Shown one piece after another: positions 15,746 through 25,055 of a DNA stretch of 64,000 bases. The number at the start of each line of letters is the position of its first letter. Positions within the stretch are counted from its first letter, which is position 1. The stretch spans positions 24,986 through 88,985 of IMG/VR virus record IMGVR_UViG_3300035703_000047, one strand, 5' to 3'. This DNA is from a virus. The notes beneath the pieces are model-generated. The model was given only the letters and a program-made list of their open reading frames with translations. It did no database searches and was not told where the DNA came from. The translations under genes were made by a program, and so were the position numbers.

Positions 15746-16954
15746 TCACTTTTTAGCAACGTTGGAAAGTGCTCTTAAATAAGCATCCATAGAAGGTGAA
15801 TGAATCACTTCTTGGAAATTAGCTTCTTCCTTTAGGTTTTCCGTTTCGTCAGCTGGAGCACTAGCGTGTTCTGGGAAGTAAGACTTCCTTAGAGTTACTA
15901 GTTTCTCACGATAGTTCGCTTCACTCTCAAACTCAACACTTTCTGCAAGGCTTGCAAACTTATCCTTTTGGGATAGTGCGAGACCTTCTGCAACTTCGCC
16001 AAAAATTCTGTCAGCAGAACTTTCGGAGAGCTTTTGATTAAGAGCAATATTGCGCTCAATCTGCTCGTTGAGTTTTGTCTCCATATCATCAAGTTTTTGT
16101 ACCATGCTCTCTAGTACATCATATTTCTCTTCAGGCATTGATACATAATGTTCTTCAAAAAGACCCTTCATTCCAACAATGAAGGATTCCGTGATCTCAG
16201 TCTTAAGACCACTTTCAATGGCAAGAGCATTCTCTTCTAACCACTCGGAAGCAACATACTCTAGGTATGAGTCAACACGTTCGGTTAGTTCTAGTTTGAT
16301 TTCTTCAACCTCTTCTGCAAGAGCTTCAGCATAATTTTCTTCCAAAATAGATTGAATTTCCTTTGTTTTCGAGTGTAAAGCAGCTTCGAATACAAGCTTC
16401 GCTTTCTCTTTGAATTCCTCGGAGAGATCATCTTCACCAGAGAGAAGAGCATTAACGTCTTCATCAATAATAGAATCTACGTCTTCTTCAACGACTTCTT
16501 CCTCTTCAGACTCTTCTACTTCAATTTCCTCGCCTTCAGACTCCTCACCTTCTTCTGCAACGATTTCTTCATACTCTTCTTCTTCAACTTCCTCTTTCAT
16601 ACCACCACCTTGACCTGGGGTAGAAACAGAAGTTGCTGAAGTCTCAGCACCTTGAGCTGCAGCAGCTTTAGCATTTACAACATCCTTAACTTGCTTAAGA
16701 GTTGCACCAGGAGTCTTTAGCGTATTGCTATTATCATCTGGTCTGCTATTTTCTGGTGTAGGGCCTCCAAGATCTTCCCAACCACCAGTTTGACCTGGAG
16801 TTGCAACAGGGGTTGCACTTTTTTCTGGGGAAGCCGGTGCAGATGCGTTAGCATTTACAGCGGTTTTGGATTGTGAAGTGCCGCTTCCTGCGCCACCGCC
16901 CTGGCCGGGGGTAGCAACAGATTCCATTTCTTGTAAATTGTTACCACGGGACAT
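15746..16954 (-). CDS. gp22: Prohead core scaffolding protein gp22
   Basis: 402 residues, longer than T4 gp22 (269). The N-terminal about 120 residues are Gly/Ala/Ser/Pro-rich with three copies of a (V)(A/S)TPGQxGG motif. A highly acidic block (EEVEEEEYEEIVAEEGEESE) comes next, then long amphipathic helices (SKTKEIQSILEENYAEALAEE). The C-terminus ends with PSMDAYLRALSNVAKK. Acidic coiled-coil scaffolds of this type fill the prohead and are degraded by gp21. The repeat-bearing N-terminal extension is not in T4 as far as I recall. TATAAATA promoter and GGAGAG ribosome-binding site are upstream. Confidence 0.92.
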   Translation of the reverse strand: MSRGNNLQEMESVATPGQGGGAGSGTSQSKTAVNANASAPASPEKSATPVATPGQTGGWEDLGGPTPENSRPDDNSNTLKTPGATLKQVKDVVNAKAAAAQGAETSATSVSTPGQGGGMKEEVEEEEYEEIVAEEGEESEGEEIEVEESEEEEVVEEDVDSIIDEDVNALLSGEDDLSEEFKEKAKLVFEAALHSKTKEIQSILEENYAEALAEEVEEIKLELTERVDSYLEYVASEWLEENALAIESGLKTEITESFIVGMKGLFEEHYVSMPEEKYDVLESMVQKLDDMETKLNEQIERNIALNQKLSESSADRIFGEVAEGLALSQKDKFASLAESVEFESEANYREKLVTLRKSYFPEHASAPADETENLKEEANFQEVIHSPSMDAYLRALSNVAKK

Positions 16955-16989
16955 TTTTACTCTCCGATTACCTTAGTATAATCTGTATT

Positions 16990-16997
16990 TATTTATA
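16990..16997 (-). promoter_or_regulatory. Late promoter of gp22 (TATAAATA)
   Basis: Perfect TATAAATA on the minus strand, 36 nt upstream of the gp22 ATG and just after the gp21 stop codon. Confidence 0.8.
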
Positions 16998-16999
16998 AA

Positions 17000-17650
17000 T
17001 TATAGATTTGACAGAAACTCTTGGAACAGATTTAACTTCTGTTCATCAAGTCTTCTCTGGTCTATAAGTGTATTTATTCTTTTTTGGGTTCTTTCTGCAA
17101 GTTGTTCACGAAGGATTCCTCCATCCCAAACCCACTCTTTGCCTTCCATAATTCCAGAAACAAAAGCATCTGGAGCGGAAGGATCAGCAACGATATCAGC
17201 TGCAGTAGCAAGCATGAAATCTTCACCGACAATTTTGTGTCCTTCACTAGTTGTTTGTAGAGAACCTACACCACGAGAAGAAACACCAAGCATTACGCCC
17301 TCATCCAAAAGGGAGGATGCAATCTTACCCATAGGAGTATTAAGAATTTGTGCTTTACCTTTGAAGTTATTACCTTCCTGAACTAGTGAAGTAATCTTAT
17401 GCGAAACGCGATCAAGATTTACTGTTGGGCCATCTGGATGGCCAAGTTCTCCAAGAGCACGACCTTTTTGAACAAACTGCTCATTGTAACGATCTACTTC
17501 ACGGGAAAGAACATTAATTGGATACATTCTTCCATTGCGATTTTTAATTTCTCCTTGGAGAAATACGCCTTCAATATAGAGTTTTTTATTAACACCTTTT
17601 CCTTCGGTGATAATCTTTACATTCGTTACTTCTTCGGTAATTAGTTTCAT
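17000..17650 (-). CDS. gp21: Prohead core protease gp21
   Basis: 216 residues (T4 gp21 212). S77/U35-type protease: His in GELGHPDG (H71) and Ser in GVSSRGVG (124-125), with an intervening IASSLLDEGVMLG segment. It cleaves gp22, gp23, gp67 and itself at L/I-x-E sites during head maturation. It starts 5 nt after the stop of the 89-aa gene. Confidence 0.95.
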   Translation of the reverse strand: MKLITEEVTNVKIITEGKGVNKKLYIEGVFLQGEIKNRNGRMYPINVLSREVDRYNEQFVQKGRALGELGHPDGPTVNLDRVSHKITSLVQEGNNFKGKAQILNTPMGKIASSLLDEGVMLGVSSRGVGSLQTTSEGHKIVGEDFMLATAADIVADPSAPDAFVSGIMEGKEWVWDGGILREQLAERTQKRINTLIDQRRLDEQKLNLFQEFLSNL

Positions 17651-17655
17651 AGTTC

Positions 17656-17925
17656 TTAGTTGGTGAGTCCTACTTTAGCTGCTTTAACTGATGCAGAAGA
17701 TGCAAAGATTACATCAGTTGAATATTTTTCAAGAAATTCAACTGATCCAGTAGCCATTGTAAATGTACTAGTAGTTGCGGATCCAACAGAAGGTGAAATA
17801 CTTACTGTAGCCGCAGCACCAGATCCATTATACAATCTTACACAGGTAGCTTCACTAATGCTGGAAGCTGTACCTGATGTAGTTGGCATCGCAACTTCTG
17901 TTGCAATTATTTTTGTTCTTTGCAT
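17656..17925 (-). CDS. Small beta-rich hypothetical protein in the head cluster (89 aa)
   Basis: 89 residues, Ser/Thr/Ala-rich. It has alternating strands (ATCVRLYNGSGAAATVSISP), then TMATGSVEFLEKYSTDVIFAS, a pattern suggesting a small beta-sandwich. It occupies the place of T4 gp68 between gp67 and gp21 but does not look like it. With its own late promoter and position in the capsid block, it is probably a head-associated or decoration-type protein, but I do not recognise the family. Confidence 0.75.
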   Translation of the reverse strand: MQRTKIIATEVAMPTTSGTASSISEATCVRLYNGSGAAATVSISPSVGSATTSTFTMATGSVEFLEKYSTDVIFASSASVKAAKVGLTN

Positions 17926-17950
17926 TGTTATAATAAAGTTCTATAATAAC

Positions 17951-17958
17951 TATTTATT
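17951..17958 (-). promoter_or_regulatory. Late promoter (AATAAATA)
   Basis: AATAAATA on the minus strand, 26 nt upstream of the 89-aa gene and overlapping the stop codon of the gp67-like gene. Confidence 0.7.
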
Positions 17959-18172
17959 ATTCTGCGTCTTCTTCGTAGTCTTCAGACTCTTCTGGCGCAT
18001 CTTCATGTTCGATTTCACCAGATTCTTCCTCGTCACCAAACATTGAAGCAGCTACAACAGGTCTAATAATTTCAATATTTTCTGCAGATTTTTGCATTAA
18101 AATTTCTTTAATTCGGTCACTAATGTCTGCGGGAGATTCATTAGAAACCATCATATTAATAAGGTCATCCAT
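17957..18172 (-). CDS. Prohead core protein gp67-like
   Basis: 71 residues. The helical N-terminus (MDDLINMMVSNESPADISD) precedes an extremely acidic tail (DEEESGEIEHEDAPEESEDYEEDAE). T4 gp67 has the same design and lies at the same place between gp20 and gp21. It is a scaffold-core component cut up by gp21 during maturation. Assignment is by position, size and composition rather than clear residue identity. It has its own late promoter. Confidence 0.75.
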   Translation of the reverse strand: MDDLINMMVSNESPADISDRIKEILMQKSAENIEIIRPVVAASMFGDEEESGEIEHEDAPEESEDYEEDAE

Positions 18173-18199
18173 TTTAAAAATTCAGTGTTTACTTAAGGG

Positions 18200-18207
18200 T
18201 ATTTATT
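18200..18207 (-). promoter_or_regulatory. Late promoter (AATAAATA)
   Basis: AATAAATA on the minus strand, 28 nt upstream of the gp67-like start and overlapping the gp20 stop codon. Confidence 0.7.
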
Positions 18208-19921
18208 AAATTCTGCCACCTTTTGGCATTGTAACTTTTGGAGATTCTGGAGATGGAGGCATTTCTGCAACCGAAGCATTAGTTTCAGGATTCATCGGAA
18301 CTTCTCCCATCGCAGGTTGTTCAGTTGATGGTTGTTCTTGTCCAAAAGGCAACCCTGTTGTAGGATCAACATCTGGAGGAATTATACCAGCCTCTTTTTC
18401 TACGATAATTTGTTGATCGATCTCTACAATTTCCGAATCCGTTTGTTTTAGAACATTTCTTCTGATGTAGTCCACAGAGAAATACTTACCAACATAAGGT
18501 TCTGCAACTGCAAGAACATTCAATCTATTTTGAATTAGTTCTGCTTCTTTGAGTTCTGCAAAATGATTGTCATAAACATAATCAAACTGAATATGGTCCG
18601 AAAGAACCTTCCAATCTTCTGGAGTAACGATATTTTTTAAGATAAGTTGAGTCCTCAACATATCCATGAATAAATGAGAAAATCTTTTTCTCATTCTTCC
18701 CACGAATTTGGTAAACTTAATTTCATCTCTAAGAATTTCGGAAGAACGACCTAGATTGAAACCACCTTCTCCGCCTAAACGAGATTCTGGAACACCAAGA
18801 GCTCGGAAAAGTTTCTTTTGGAAATAATTAACATCTGTAAGTTCACCAAGATTTTGTCCACCAGGAAGAGTTGTGATTTCTGTACCACGACCCCCTTCCC
18901 TTCTTGGAAGCCAAAAATCTTCTAACATTGACATCATTCTCTTATCGTCACGAATCTCACCAGTATTCGCATCATAAACTAACTTATTACGATAACGAGT
19001 CATGACATCGCGGAGATATTGTTCCGCTTTAATTTTTGGAAGATTGCCTACATCAATGTAGAAAATTCTACGCTCTGGAGCACGGGATAATCTATAGATA
19101 ACAAGAGAATCCTCAATCATACGAAGTTGATTGAGTGCTTTGATTGCTTTATGTAAATAAGAAAGAATTACCTGTTTATTTCTATCTACTAAACCGGAAT
19201 GTACAAAAGTTATTGCATCTTTAGAAATTCTTGCTGACCCACCAATAGCGGTTTTAAAGTTACTAGTTGATTGTCCAGCCCCTGTTCCTCTAATATTTGG
19301 GTCATATTCATAAAACTCCTCTACTTCAGGAGTTGACATATTTCCATTCGGAGATTTTCCAGATGTAACAGAGAATGATGGATTTAAAACATGTTTTCCA
19401 TCTTTTTTGATCTTTCTAACAAGTTTGATTTTCATCGGATCAATATATCTGACCTCTTTGATTCCTTCTTGTGGTTTTTCTAAATCAATAACTTTATGGT
19501 AGTAAATTCTTCCATCTACATACCAATTTCTCATGATCTCATGACATCTTTTATCAAAATCTAAAATTTCTTTGATATATTTAAATTCTTGTCTAATAAT
19601 ATCTTTTAATTTGTCCGAGGCAGGAACGTTTTGCAAATCAATCTGAACTGGAGAATCATTTTGATCAGAAACAATTGCTTCATTAATAATATCTTCAATG
19701 GCTCCATCAACTTCTGGATGAATTGCCATTTCACGATATCTTTTAATTAAATCATACTCTGATTTATAAACTCCTTCAATATCAACATATTGTCCGTAAA
19801 AACCACTAGACACATAAAAGTCCGAAGAATCTTCTTGATTCTCCGGAATAGGAGAGACGATAGATTTTTTTGATCTATCGTCTTCCGAGTCTTGGATTTT
19901 AAAACCAAATAATTTAGGCAT
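18206..19921 (-). CDS. gp20: Portal vertex protein gp20
   Basis: 571 residues (T4 gp20 524). Characteristic segments: EVDGAIEDIINEAIV near 75-90, DGRIYYHKVID, VRYIDPMKIKLVRK, AFYR-type RLSRAPERRIFYIDVGNLPK, then NLGRSSEILRDEIKFTKFVGRMRKRFSHLF. It forms the dodecameric portal for head assembly initiation and DNA entry and exit. The C-terminal about 50 residues are Pro/Glu-rich and variable. A TATAAATA late promoter lies 27 nt upstream. Confidence 0.97.
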   Translation of the reverse strand: MPKLFGFKIQDSEDDRSKKSIVSPIPENQEDSSDFYVSSGFYGQYVDIEGVYKSEYDLIKRYREMAIHPEVDGAIEDIINEAIVSDQNDSPVQIDLQNVPASDKLKDIIRQEFKYIKEILDFDKRCHEIMRNWYVDGRIYYHKVIDLEKPQEGIKEVRYIDPMKIKLVRKIKKDGKHVLNPSFSVTSGKSPNGNMSTPEVEEFYEYDPNIRGTGAGQSTSNFKTAIGGSARISKDAITFVHSGLVDRNKQVILSYLHKAIKALNQLRMIEDSLVIYRLSRAPERRIFYIDVGNLPKIKAEQYLRDVMTRYRNKLVYDANTGEIRDDKRMMSMLEDFWLPRREGGRGTEITTLPGGQNLGELTDVNYFQKKLFRALGVPESRLGGEGGFNLGRSSEILRDEIKFTKFVGRMRKRFSHLFMDMLRTQLILKNIVTPEDWKVLSDHIQFDYVYDNHFAELKEAELIQNRLNVLAVAEPYVGKYFSVDYIRRNVLKQTDSEIVEIDQQIIVEKEAGIIPPDVDPTTGLPFGQEQPSTEQPAMGEVPMNPETNASVAEMPPSPESPKVTMPKGGRI

Positions 19922-19947
19922 TACTCAAATATAAACTCTATTTCTAT

Positions 19948-19955
19948 TATTTATA
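19948..19955 (-). promoter_or_regulatory. Late promoter of gp20 (TATAAATA)
   Basis: Perfect TATAAATA on the minus strand, 27 nt before the gp20 ATG, overlapping the gp19 stop. Confidence 0.8.
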
Positions 19956-20643
19956 GGGGGTTTAAAATCTGAGGATCAGTACCTAATTGAGTAGAACCAT
20001 TTGAGTCAAGAGCATCCCACCACTGCACTTGAAGATCTACGGTAAATTCTTCAATAGTATCTGAAGAATCATATGATAAATCGATAGAACTAACGGCAGT
20101 TGGAAATATCCCATAAAACTTATATGCTTTTAAAACTGGAATGGAATCTCCAGCTTTAGTAGTAACAGGAGAAATAATATTAGATTGTGCAGATGCAACC
20201 GATGTTCTACCAAACTGTTTTACAACAGCGTCTCTTTGATATTGAGCTGGATTGATCAATCCAGTATTATCGTCATGTTTATTGATGGCGTTCATCCATT
20301 TTTCAAAAGCGGTTCTAATTGTAAAATCAATATCATTGATAATTGTAATTGTCCAAACATCAAAAGTTCTATCTCCTGCAATTTTTAGAGTTCTTCCTCT
20401 AAAAGGAACTTCAATAACACCAACATTTGATGCAGGTAAATTTGCAGCTTTAATCATAAATCTAGAAAGTTCACTTACAGATCTGGCTTGATTATTGGAT
20501 GAATTTGCAGTTGAATCGGTTGCAAATGATGGAAAATTTAATTCAACTTCAAAAAGATTTGGGCGAGCTGCTCCACCTATCAATCTTGATTTAAAATCTT
20601 CTAAAGTTCTAGATCCAAAATTTGGAGTATTTGAAAATGACAT
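19951..20643 (-). CDS. gp19: Tail tube protein gp19
   Basis: 230 residues, longer than T4 gp19 (163). The tube-fold pattern is NLFEVELNFPS, then FMIKAANLPASNVGVIEVPFRGR, FDVWTITIINDIDFTIRTAFEKW, and FPTAVSSIDLSYDSSDTIEEFTVDLQVQWW. It polymerises into the inner tail tube within the gp18 sheath. The extra length is mainly in the middle (about 120-170) and C-terminus. An AGAGG ribosome-binding site lies 9 nt upstream. No late octamer lies in the 37-nt gap, so it is probably read through from gp18. Confidence 0.93.
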   Translation of the reverse strand: MSFSNTPNFGSRTLEDFKSRLIGGAARPNLFEVELNFPSFATDSTANSSNNQARSVSELSRFMIKAANLPASNVGVIEVPFRGRTLKIAGDRTFDVWTITIINDIDFTIRTAFEKWMNAINKHDDNTGLINPAQYQRDAVVKQFGRTSVASAQSNIISPVTTKAGDSIPVLKAYKFYGIFPTAVSSIDLSYDSSDTIEEFTVDLQVQWWDALDSNGSTQLGTDPQILNPL

Positions 20644-20680
20644 TTTTTTACCTCTGTAGGGATTGGTGTTTTAAAAAGAA

Positions 20681-23089
20681 TTAAACGGTTCCAACAACCT
20701 CTTCAAAACTAATACCAGTTCTGTTAGCAACAAAAGTTAGACCAATGAAATTGATTGATCTTGCAGGTTTTATAAAAATATCAGCCCTAAATTGATTTGA
20801 GTCAATTACATCTGGTGTATTATTTGATTCGTCACAAACAACTAGGAAATCTGTAATTCCTCTCTTTGACTTAACATCACGAAGATATGGTTCAACGATA
20901 TTATTGAAGTTGGATCTTGTAATAACATCATTGAATTCGAAGAGTTGAGCCTTTGCCGCTCTTTGAATTGTATCCTCAATAGTTAAGAATAAACGACGAA
21001 CATTGATTCTATCAAATGCGCTTGCATAAGATAATGCAGTTTTATCACCGAAAAGAAGTATTCCAGATCCTGGTGAGAATATCACAGGATTGATTCTCTT
21101 AGGATAAAGTAAATCTCTTTGAGCTTGAGATGGATTATATGCAAGTTTAACAGCATTATTAATTGTACCTCTCGAAGATCCAGCAGGAGAGAACCACGGA
21201 TAGTTATTGATAGATGTTCTTGCCATCAATCCAGCAATATCTGCATTTAGTGGAATATATCTAAACTGATTATTAAATCTATCATACATGTACTTATATC
21301 CAGAATCAAATACTGCATATGATGAAGAATTTATAGAATCAAAGAACTTAATGACATTATCTGTCTGAACATCACTATTTGCAATATTGACAATTCCAGA
21401 TTTTGCTGGTGAAATACACGCAATACAATCTTTTCTATTCTCTACAATATCAATCAATCTATTTGCTTTTGCTTGTGATTCGATTAAACTAATACCACCA
21501 TCAGGACCTGCGATTAAGAAATTAATTTCATATTCTGTAGGATTTCTAAAAATTTCATAAGAACTAATAATATCACCTAATGTGGCTGCCATTCCTCCAT
21601 TCGCAGAAGAATAATCATAACCATTAGATAGTCTATAAGACTTATTTCCAAAACATCCAAAATTAACTCCAGAAGATTCTTGTGAAGGAGCTATAGTTCC
21701 ACCACTAGCCTGAACATAACCATTGATATTAGTGAACTTGACTCCAGTAACTGCATCACTACTGCCAGCAAAAATATAAGAAGATGCATTTGACAGATAA
21801 GTTTTAACGTAAATATTTTCTGATGGAGAAATTCTACCGTCTGTTGCTTTAGATAAGTTTGTAAATTTCTCTAAAATATTACCAGATGTCCCACTTATTG
21901 AACCATTTTCATCTACAACAACAACATGAACCTCGTCATTTTTTCCACCCCTTTCCGATGCATACTGAGATGTCCCTGGTTTTGGTGCAATCGACTTCCA
22001 ATAAACAGTTGAATTTGATAATCCTAAAGTTTGTTGGTCATACCAATCAACTGAAGTGTTTGAAGATTGTGTAAGTAACCCTTCACCAAATCCAGTTGTT
22101 CCATCAGTAACATTTCTACTATAGGTTACAATTAAACTAGTCGATGCATATGATACTGGAGATGCAGAATCTATTACGATTGCACCAGTACTAATAGCAA
22201 CAATTCTTGCAGATAAAGCTCCATTTTCACTTCTAATCAAATCACCGACACTAAGAATTGATGTAGTGTCAATTGGAGTTTGGTCTGATGGATATGTAAT
22301 TGTTGTAGATCCTATGCCAATAGTCGCTGTATTTCTAAATCTATACTTTTCTAGTGATGTCGCAGTACCAACACTATTGAAAACTTGATAATAGTTTCCT
22401 GCACCATCTGGAATTTTATTTAATCCAGAAGATGTGTATGATACTTCAGTTGCAACTCCCGTTACTTCATTGTGCAAACTTACAATTTTGACATCAATAT
22501 TATCCCTGTTTACTTTAGTAACAATTCCCTTCACATATCCAGAAAATAACTCAACTGTTCCTGAAGGAGTAGCATAAGTAGTTGAAAATCCACAAGTAAT
22601 AGCAAATCCGGCAGAAATACCAAAAGTTCCAATCGCTATTCTTTGATCTGCAAGAGCATCGATAACGCAAACTTTTAACCCATTGCCCCATGATCCAGGA
22701 TTTTTAGCTGCAAAAATCCAATCGTTATCAGTGAAGTGATTATTAGAAAAATCTTCTTGACCAGTGATTTTGAGGTCAATAGGCGCGGATACAGGATAAT
22801 TTGCATTTTTTAAATTATCAGAATCCGTTCTAACTACTCTTAAAGTTCCTCCATAGGAAAGATATGAAGAAGCGGATAACCAGTATTCATATTGACTATC
22901 TGAATTTGATGGTTTACCGAAAGTGTTCAATAAATCCTGTTCAGTTTCTATAAGTACTGGTTCACCTACCGGACCTTTTACAAATGGACCAGCAAAAGCC
23001 CCTACTTGATCATTTACTGCATCAATTCTACCTACAGTAAGATCAACCTCTCGAACTTTTATTCCAGGTGATACTAAGTTTAGCGACAT
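20681..23089 (-). CDS. gp18: Contractile tail sheath protein gp18
   Basis: 802 residues (T4 gp18 659). The start SPGIKVREVDLTVGRIDAVNDQVGAFAGPFVKGPVGEP is the sheath N-terminal signature. The C-terminus (TIQRAAKAQLFEFNDVITRSNFNNIVEPYLRDV, then DIFIKPARSINFIGLTFVANRTGISFEEVVG) is the conserved sheath core. The extra residues lie in the variable surface domains in the first half. It contracts around gp19 to drive the tube into the cell. GAGGGG is 7 nt from the ATG, with an AATAAATA promoter upstream. Confidence 0.96.
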   Translation of the reverse strand: MSLNLVSPGIKVREVDLTVGRIDAVNDQVGAFAGPFVKGPVGEPVLIETEQDLLNTFGKPSNSDSQYEYWLSASSYLSYGGTLRVVRTDSDNLKNANYPVSAPIDLKITGQEDFSNNHFTDNDWIFAAKNPGSWGNGLKVCVIDALADQRIAIGTFGISAGFAITCGFSTTYATPSGTVELFSGYVKGIVTKVNRDNIDVKIVSLHNEVTGVATEVSYTSSGLNKIPDGAGNYYQVFNSVGTATSLEKYRFRNTATIGIGSTTITYPSDQTPIDTTSILSVGDLIRSENGALSARIVAISTGAIVIDSASPVSYASTSLIVTYSRNVTDGTTGFGEGLLTQSSNTSVDWYDQQTLGLSNSTVYWKSIAPKPGTSQYASERGGKNDEVHVVVVDENGSISGTSGNILEKFTNLSKATDGRISPSENIYVKTYLSNASSYIFAGSSDAVTGVKFTNINGYVQASGGTIAPSQESSGVNFGCFGNKSYRLSNGYDYSSANGGMAATLGDIISSYEIFRNPTEYEINFLIAGPDGGISLIESQAKANRLIDIVENRKDCIACISPAKSGIVNIANSDVQTDNVIKFFDSINSSSYAVFDSGYKYMYDRFNNQFRYIPLNADIAGLMARTSINNYPWFSPAGSSRGTINNAVKLAYNPSQAQRDLLYPKRINPVIFSPGSGILLFGDKTALSYASAFDRINVRRLFLTIEDTIQRAAKAQLFEFNDVITRSNFNNIVEPYLRDVKSKRGITDFLVVCDESNNTPDVIDSNQFRADIFIKPARSINFIGLTFVANRTGISFEEVVGTV

Positions 23090-23126
23090 GTCTTTCCCCT
23101 CTGAAGAAGTTCAACTTAACTACAAA

Positions 23127-23134
23127 TATTTATT
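23127..23134 (-). promoter_or_regulatory. Late promoter of gp18 (AATAAATA)
   Basis: AATAAATA on the minus strand, 38 nt upstream of the gp18 ATG, in the 83-nt gap after the zinc-finger-type gene. Confidence 0.7.
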
Positions 23135-23172
23135 ATTTGATAACTTTATATTGGGGAAATCGCTAATGAACA

Positions 23173-23403
23173 TTACCAATCTGGATATTGCCAGTACAAA
23201 TTTGTAGATTTTTGTTTTCTATTACTAATAATTCTTCTTTTTGTACACTCTTTACATTCGTATGAATATGCTGAAGGTATGTCACCCCTACCTTTGCGTG
23301 TCAAATAAAATCCATCTATAAGATCTTTAATTTCTGCACAAACTCTACATTTTCGTTCAGTGAGAAATAGATGTTCTAATTCAAACTGATCTTCTATATT
23401 CAT
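23173..23403 (-). CDS. Small zinc-binding-type protein (76 aa)
   Basis: 76 residues with two CxxC pairs (C19-x2-C22 and C50-x2-C53), separated by 27 residues containing DLIDGFYLTRKGRGD, a pattern of small zinc ribbons often near HNH-type proteins in marine phages. No HNH catalytic residues are present, so it is either a stand-alone zinc finger or a remnant. It begins in an overlap with the gp17 stop, so it is coupled to the terminase. Confidence 0.7.
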   Translation of the reverse strand: MNIEDQFELEHLFLTERKCRVCAEIKDLIDGFYLTRKGRGDIPSAYSYECKECTKRRIISNRKQKSTNLYWQYPDW

Positions 23404-25052
23404 TATCTATAGTCCCACATATATTGACTATCTCCATATTCATCAACATGCCATCTATTACCATCTTCATCCACAAAACTCTCACCACCTTCCAGTCCAT
23501 CAGTAATAAATCCGAATGGTGCCATATCTTGTTCAATTTGATTCTTTTGTTCTTCATATAATCTTTTACGAACATCATTATCGGTCATCTCTTTGAAATA
23601 TGGTTGCATAATCAACCATGAAAAAATAACTAAACACATTGCGAGATCATCATTACAACCATCTTCTGCTTCAAAGGAGTTTGACTTTTGAATAAAAGTT
23701 GTCAATTCACTTATAGTGTCATAGTCCTTTATAAGAAGTTTATCGGATTCAATTAATGCCTTAAGATTCATACATCCAATCTTTTTAACATTCTTTGACA
23801 TTTTAACTCCCATTTGAGATTTCTTTCCAGAAAATCCCTGCCCAACTAATTGTCCGGCTCGACCTCTCATCGTACACATTAAGACATTATCGTACTCCAA
23901 GTCCATGTGGAGGATTTGTCCTACTTGTTCTCCAACATCATTTACTTCTACAAGAATATATGCTTTATTATAAGCAACAGCAAGATCTTTTATGATACTT
24001 GGAAACAACATCGGTTTAATTTGATTGTTTCTATATTTTGCTACAAGTCTATATGGAAATGTCGTTGTATCACAAACAGTGAATGCGGAGTAATCTTTTT
24101 CTACACCACGAGCTACATCTACAGTTAAAACATAATTGTGATCTTTTTGTGGTTCCTCATAAATGTCCAATCCTGCATTAGATTTAATTGGATCTTCATA
24201 CACTAAAGATCTGAGTTTTGCTGCAGATACAAGTGTATCCGAAGATCCCAAGAAATCACATTCAAACTCTTGTTGGAATTGTTCTTTTGAAGTGTTGGCT
24301 ATCGTCTGGGCTTTCCACTTATCGTCTCTGCCTGGAACTTCAGACCAATGTACATCCGTGGGTATATATTCATTTCTACCCCTTTCGGCGTCATGCCACA
24401 TGCGGTAAAAGTGATTCATACCCTTGGGGGTAGAAACTATGATAACTTTTGTGCTTTGTCCAGACGATATAGTAGGATAAACAGAGGCAAAGAATTCATC
24501 AGCAATGTGATTCGGTATGAAAGCGAACTCGTCCAAAAAGATGATATTATATGATCCGCCTCGGACAGCAGATGCAGAAGTAGATGCGGCGATAATTTTG
24601 GAACCATTTTCCAGTTCTAAAGATCGTTTATTCCATGATACAATACCTTGTTGCATCCACTTCGGCAGTTTCTCGTATGCAAATTGTAACCTACTAAGTA
24701 AATCCTGTGCAGTAGACGCTTTGTTGGCTAGAATAGCTATATTAACATTATCATTAAATACAGCATAATGTAACAAATATGAAACACAAGTAGTAGATTT
24801 ACCCGTCTGACGAGGCATTCTACAAATATTAAATCTATTTTCATGGAAGTTGGTGATCAACTTTTCCTGAAAAGGATACATCTTAAACGGTATTTCACCA
24901 TAATCAAGGGAAACAATTTTAATATAATTTTTAGCAAAATACACAGGATCATTCTTGCACTTGATAAACTCAAGAATTTGTTCCTGTGTAAATTCTACGG
25001 CTACATTAGCCTTTTTGAGATTGGGATTACCAAGATATACCTGATCACTCAT
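23403..25052 (-). CDS. gp17: Terminase large subunit gp17
   Basis: 549 residues (T4 gp17 610). ATPase domain: Walker A RMPRQTGKST near 78-87, Walker B IIFLDE near 170-175, and coupling motif VSTPKGMNHFYRMWH near 207-220. The RNase-H-like nuclease domain begins with Asp312 in LTVDVARGVEKDYSAF and continues with EVNDVGEQVG and an acidic DGCNDDLAMCLVIF. It packages DNA through the gp20 portal and cuts headful lengths. It starts 3 nt after the stop of the 58-aa ORF. Confidence 0.97.
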   Translation of the reverse strand: MSDQVYLGNPNLKKANVAVEFTQEQILEFIKCKNDPVYFAKNYIKIVSLDYGEIPFKMYPFQEKLITNFHENRFNICRMPRQTGKSTTCVSYLLHYAVFNDNVNIAILANKASTAQDLLSRLQFAYEKLPKWMQQGIVSWNKRSLELENGSKIIAASTSASAVRGGSYNIIFLDEFAFIPNHIADEFFASVYPTISSGQSTKVIIVSTPKGMNHFYRMWHDAERGRNEYIPTDVHWSEVPGRDDKWKAQTIANTSKEQFQQEFECDFLGSSDTLVSAAKLRSLVYEDPIKSNAGLDIYEEPQKDHNYVLTVDVARGVEKDYSAFTVCDTTTFPYRLVAKYRNNQIKPMLFPSIIKDLAVAYNKAYILVEVNDVGEQVGQILHMDLEYDNVLMCTMRGRAGQLVGQGFSGKKSQMGVKMSKNVKKIGCMNLKALIESDKLLIKDYDTISELTTFIQKSNSFEAEDGCNDDLAMCLVIFSWLIMQPYFKEMTDNDVRKRLYEEQKNQIEQDMAPFGFITDGLEGGESFVDEDGNRWHVDEYGDSQYMWDYR

Positions 25053-25055
25053 AAA

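Noticed and set aside
16410-16613. Plus-strand Ser-rich ORF opposite gp22
   Set aside because: It is the antisense shadow of the Glu-rich block of gp22.
23173-23403. HNH homing endonuclease
   Set aside because: Only the two CxxC pairs are present; the His-Asn-His catalytic residues are missing, and the ORF is only 76 aa.
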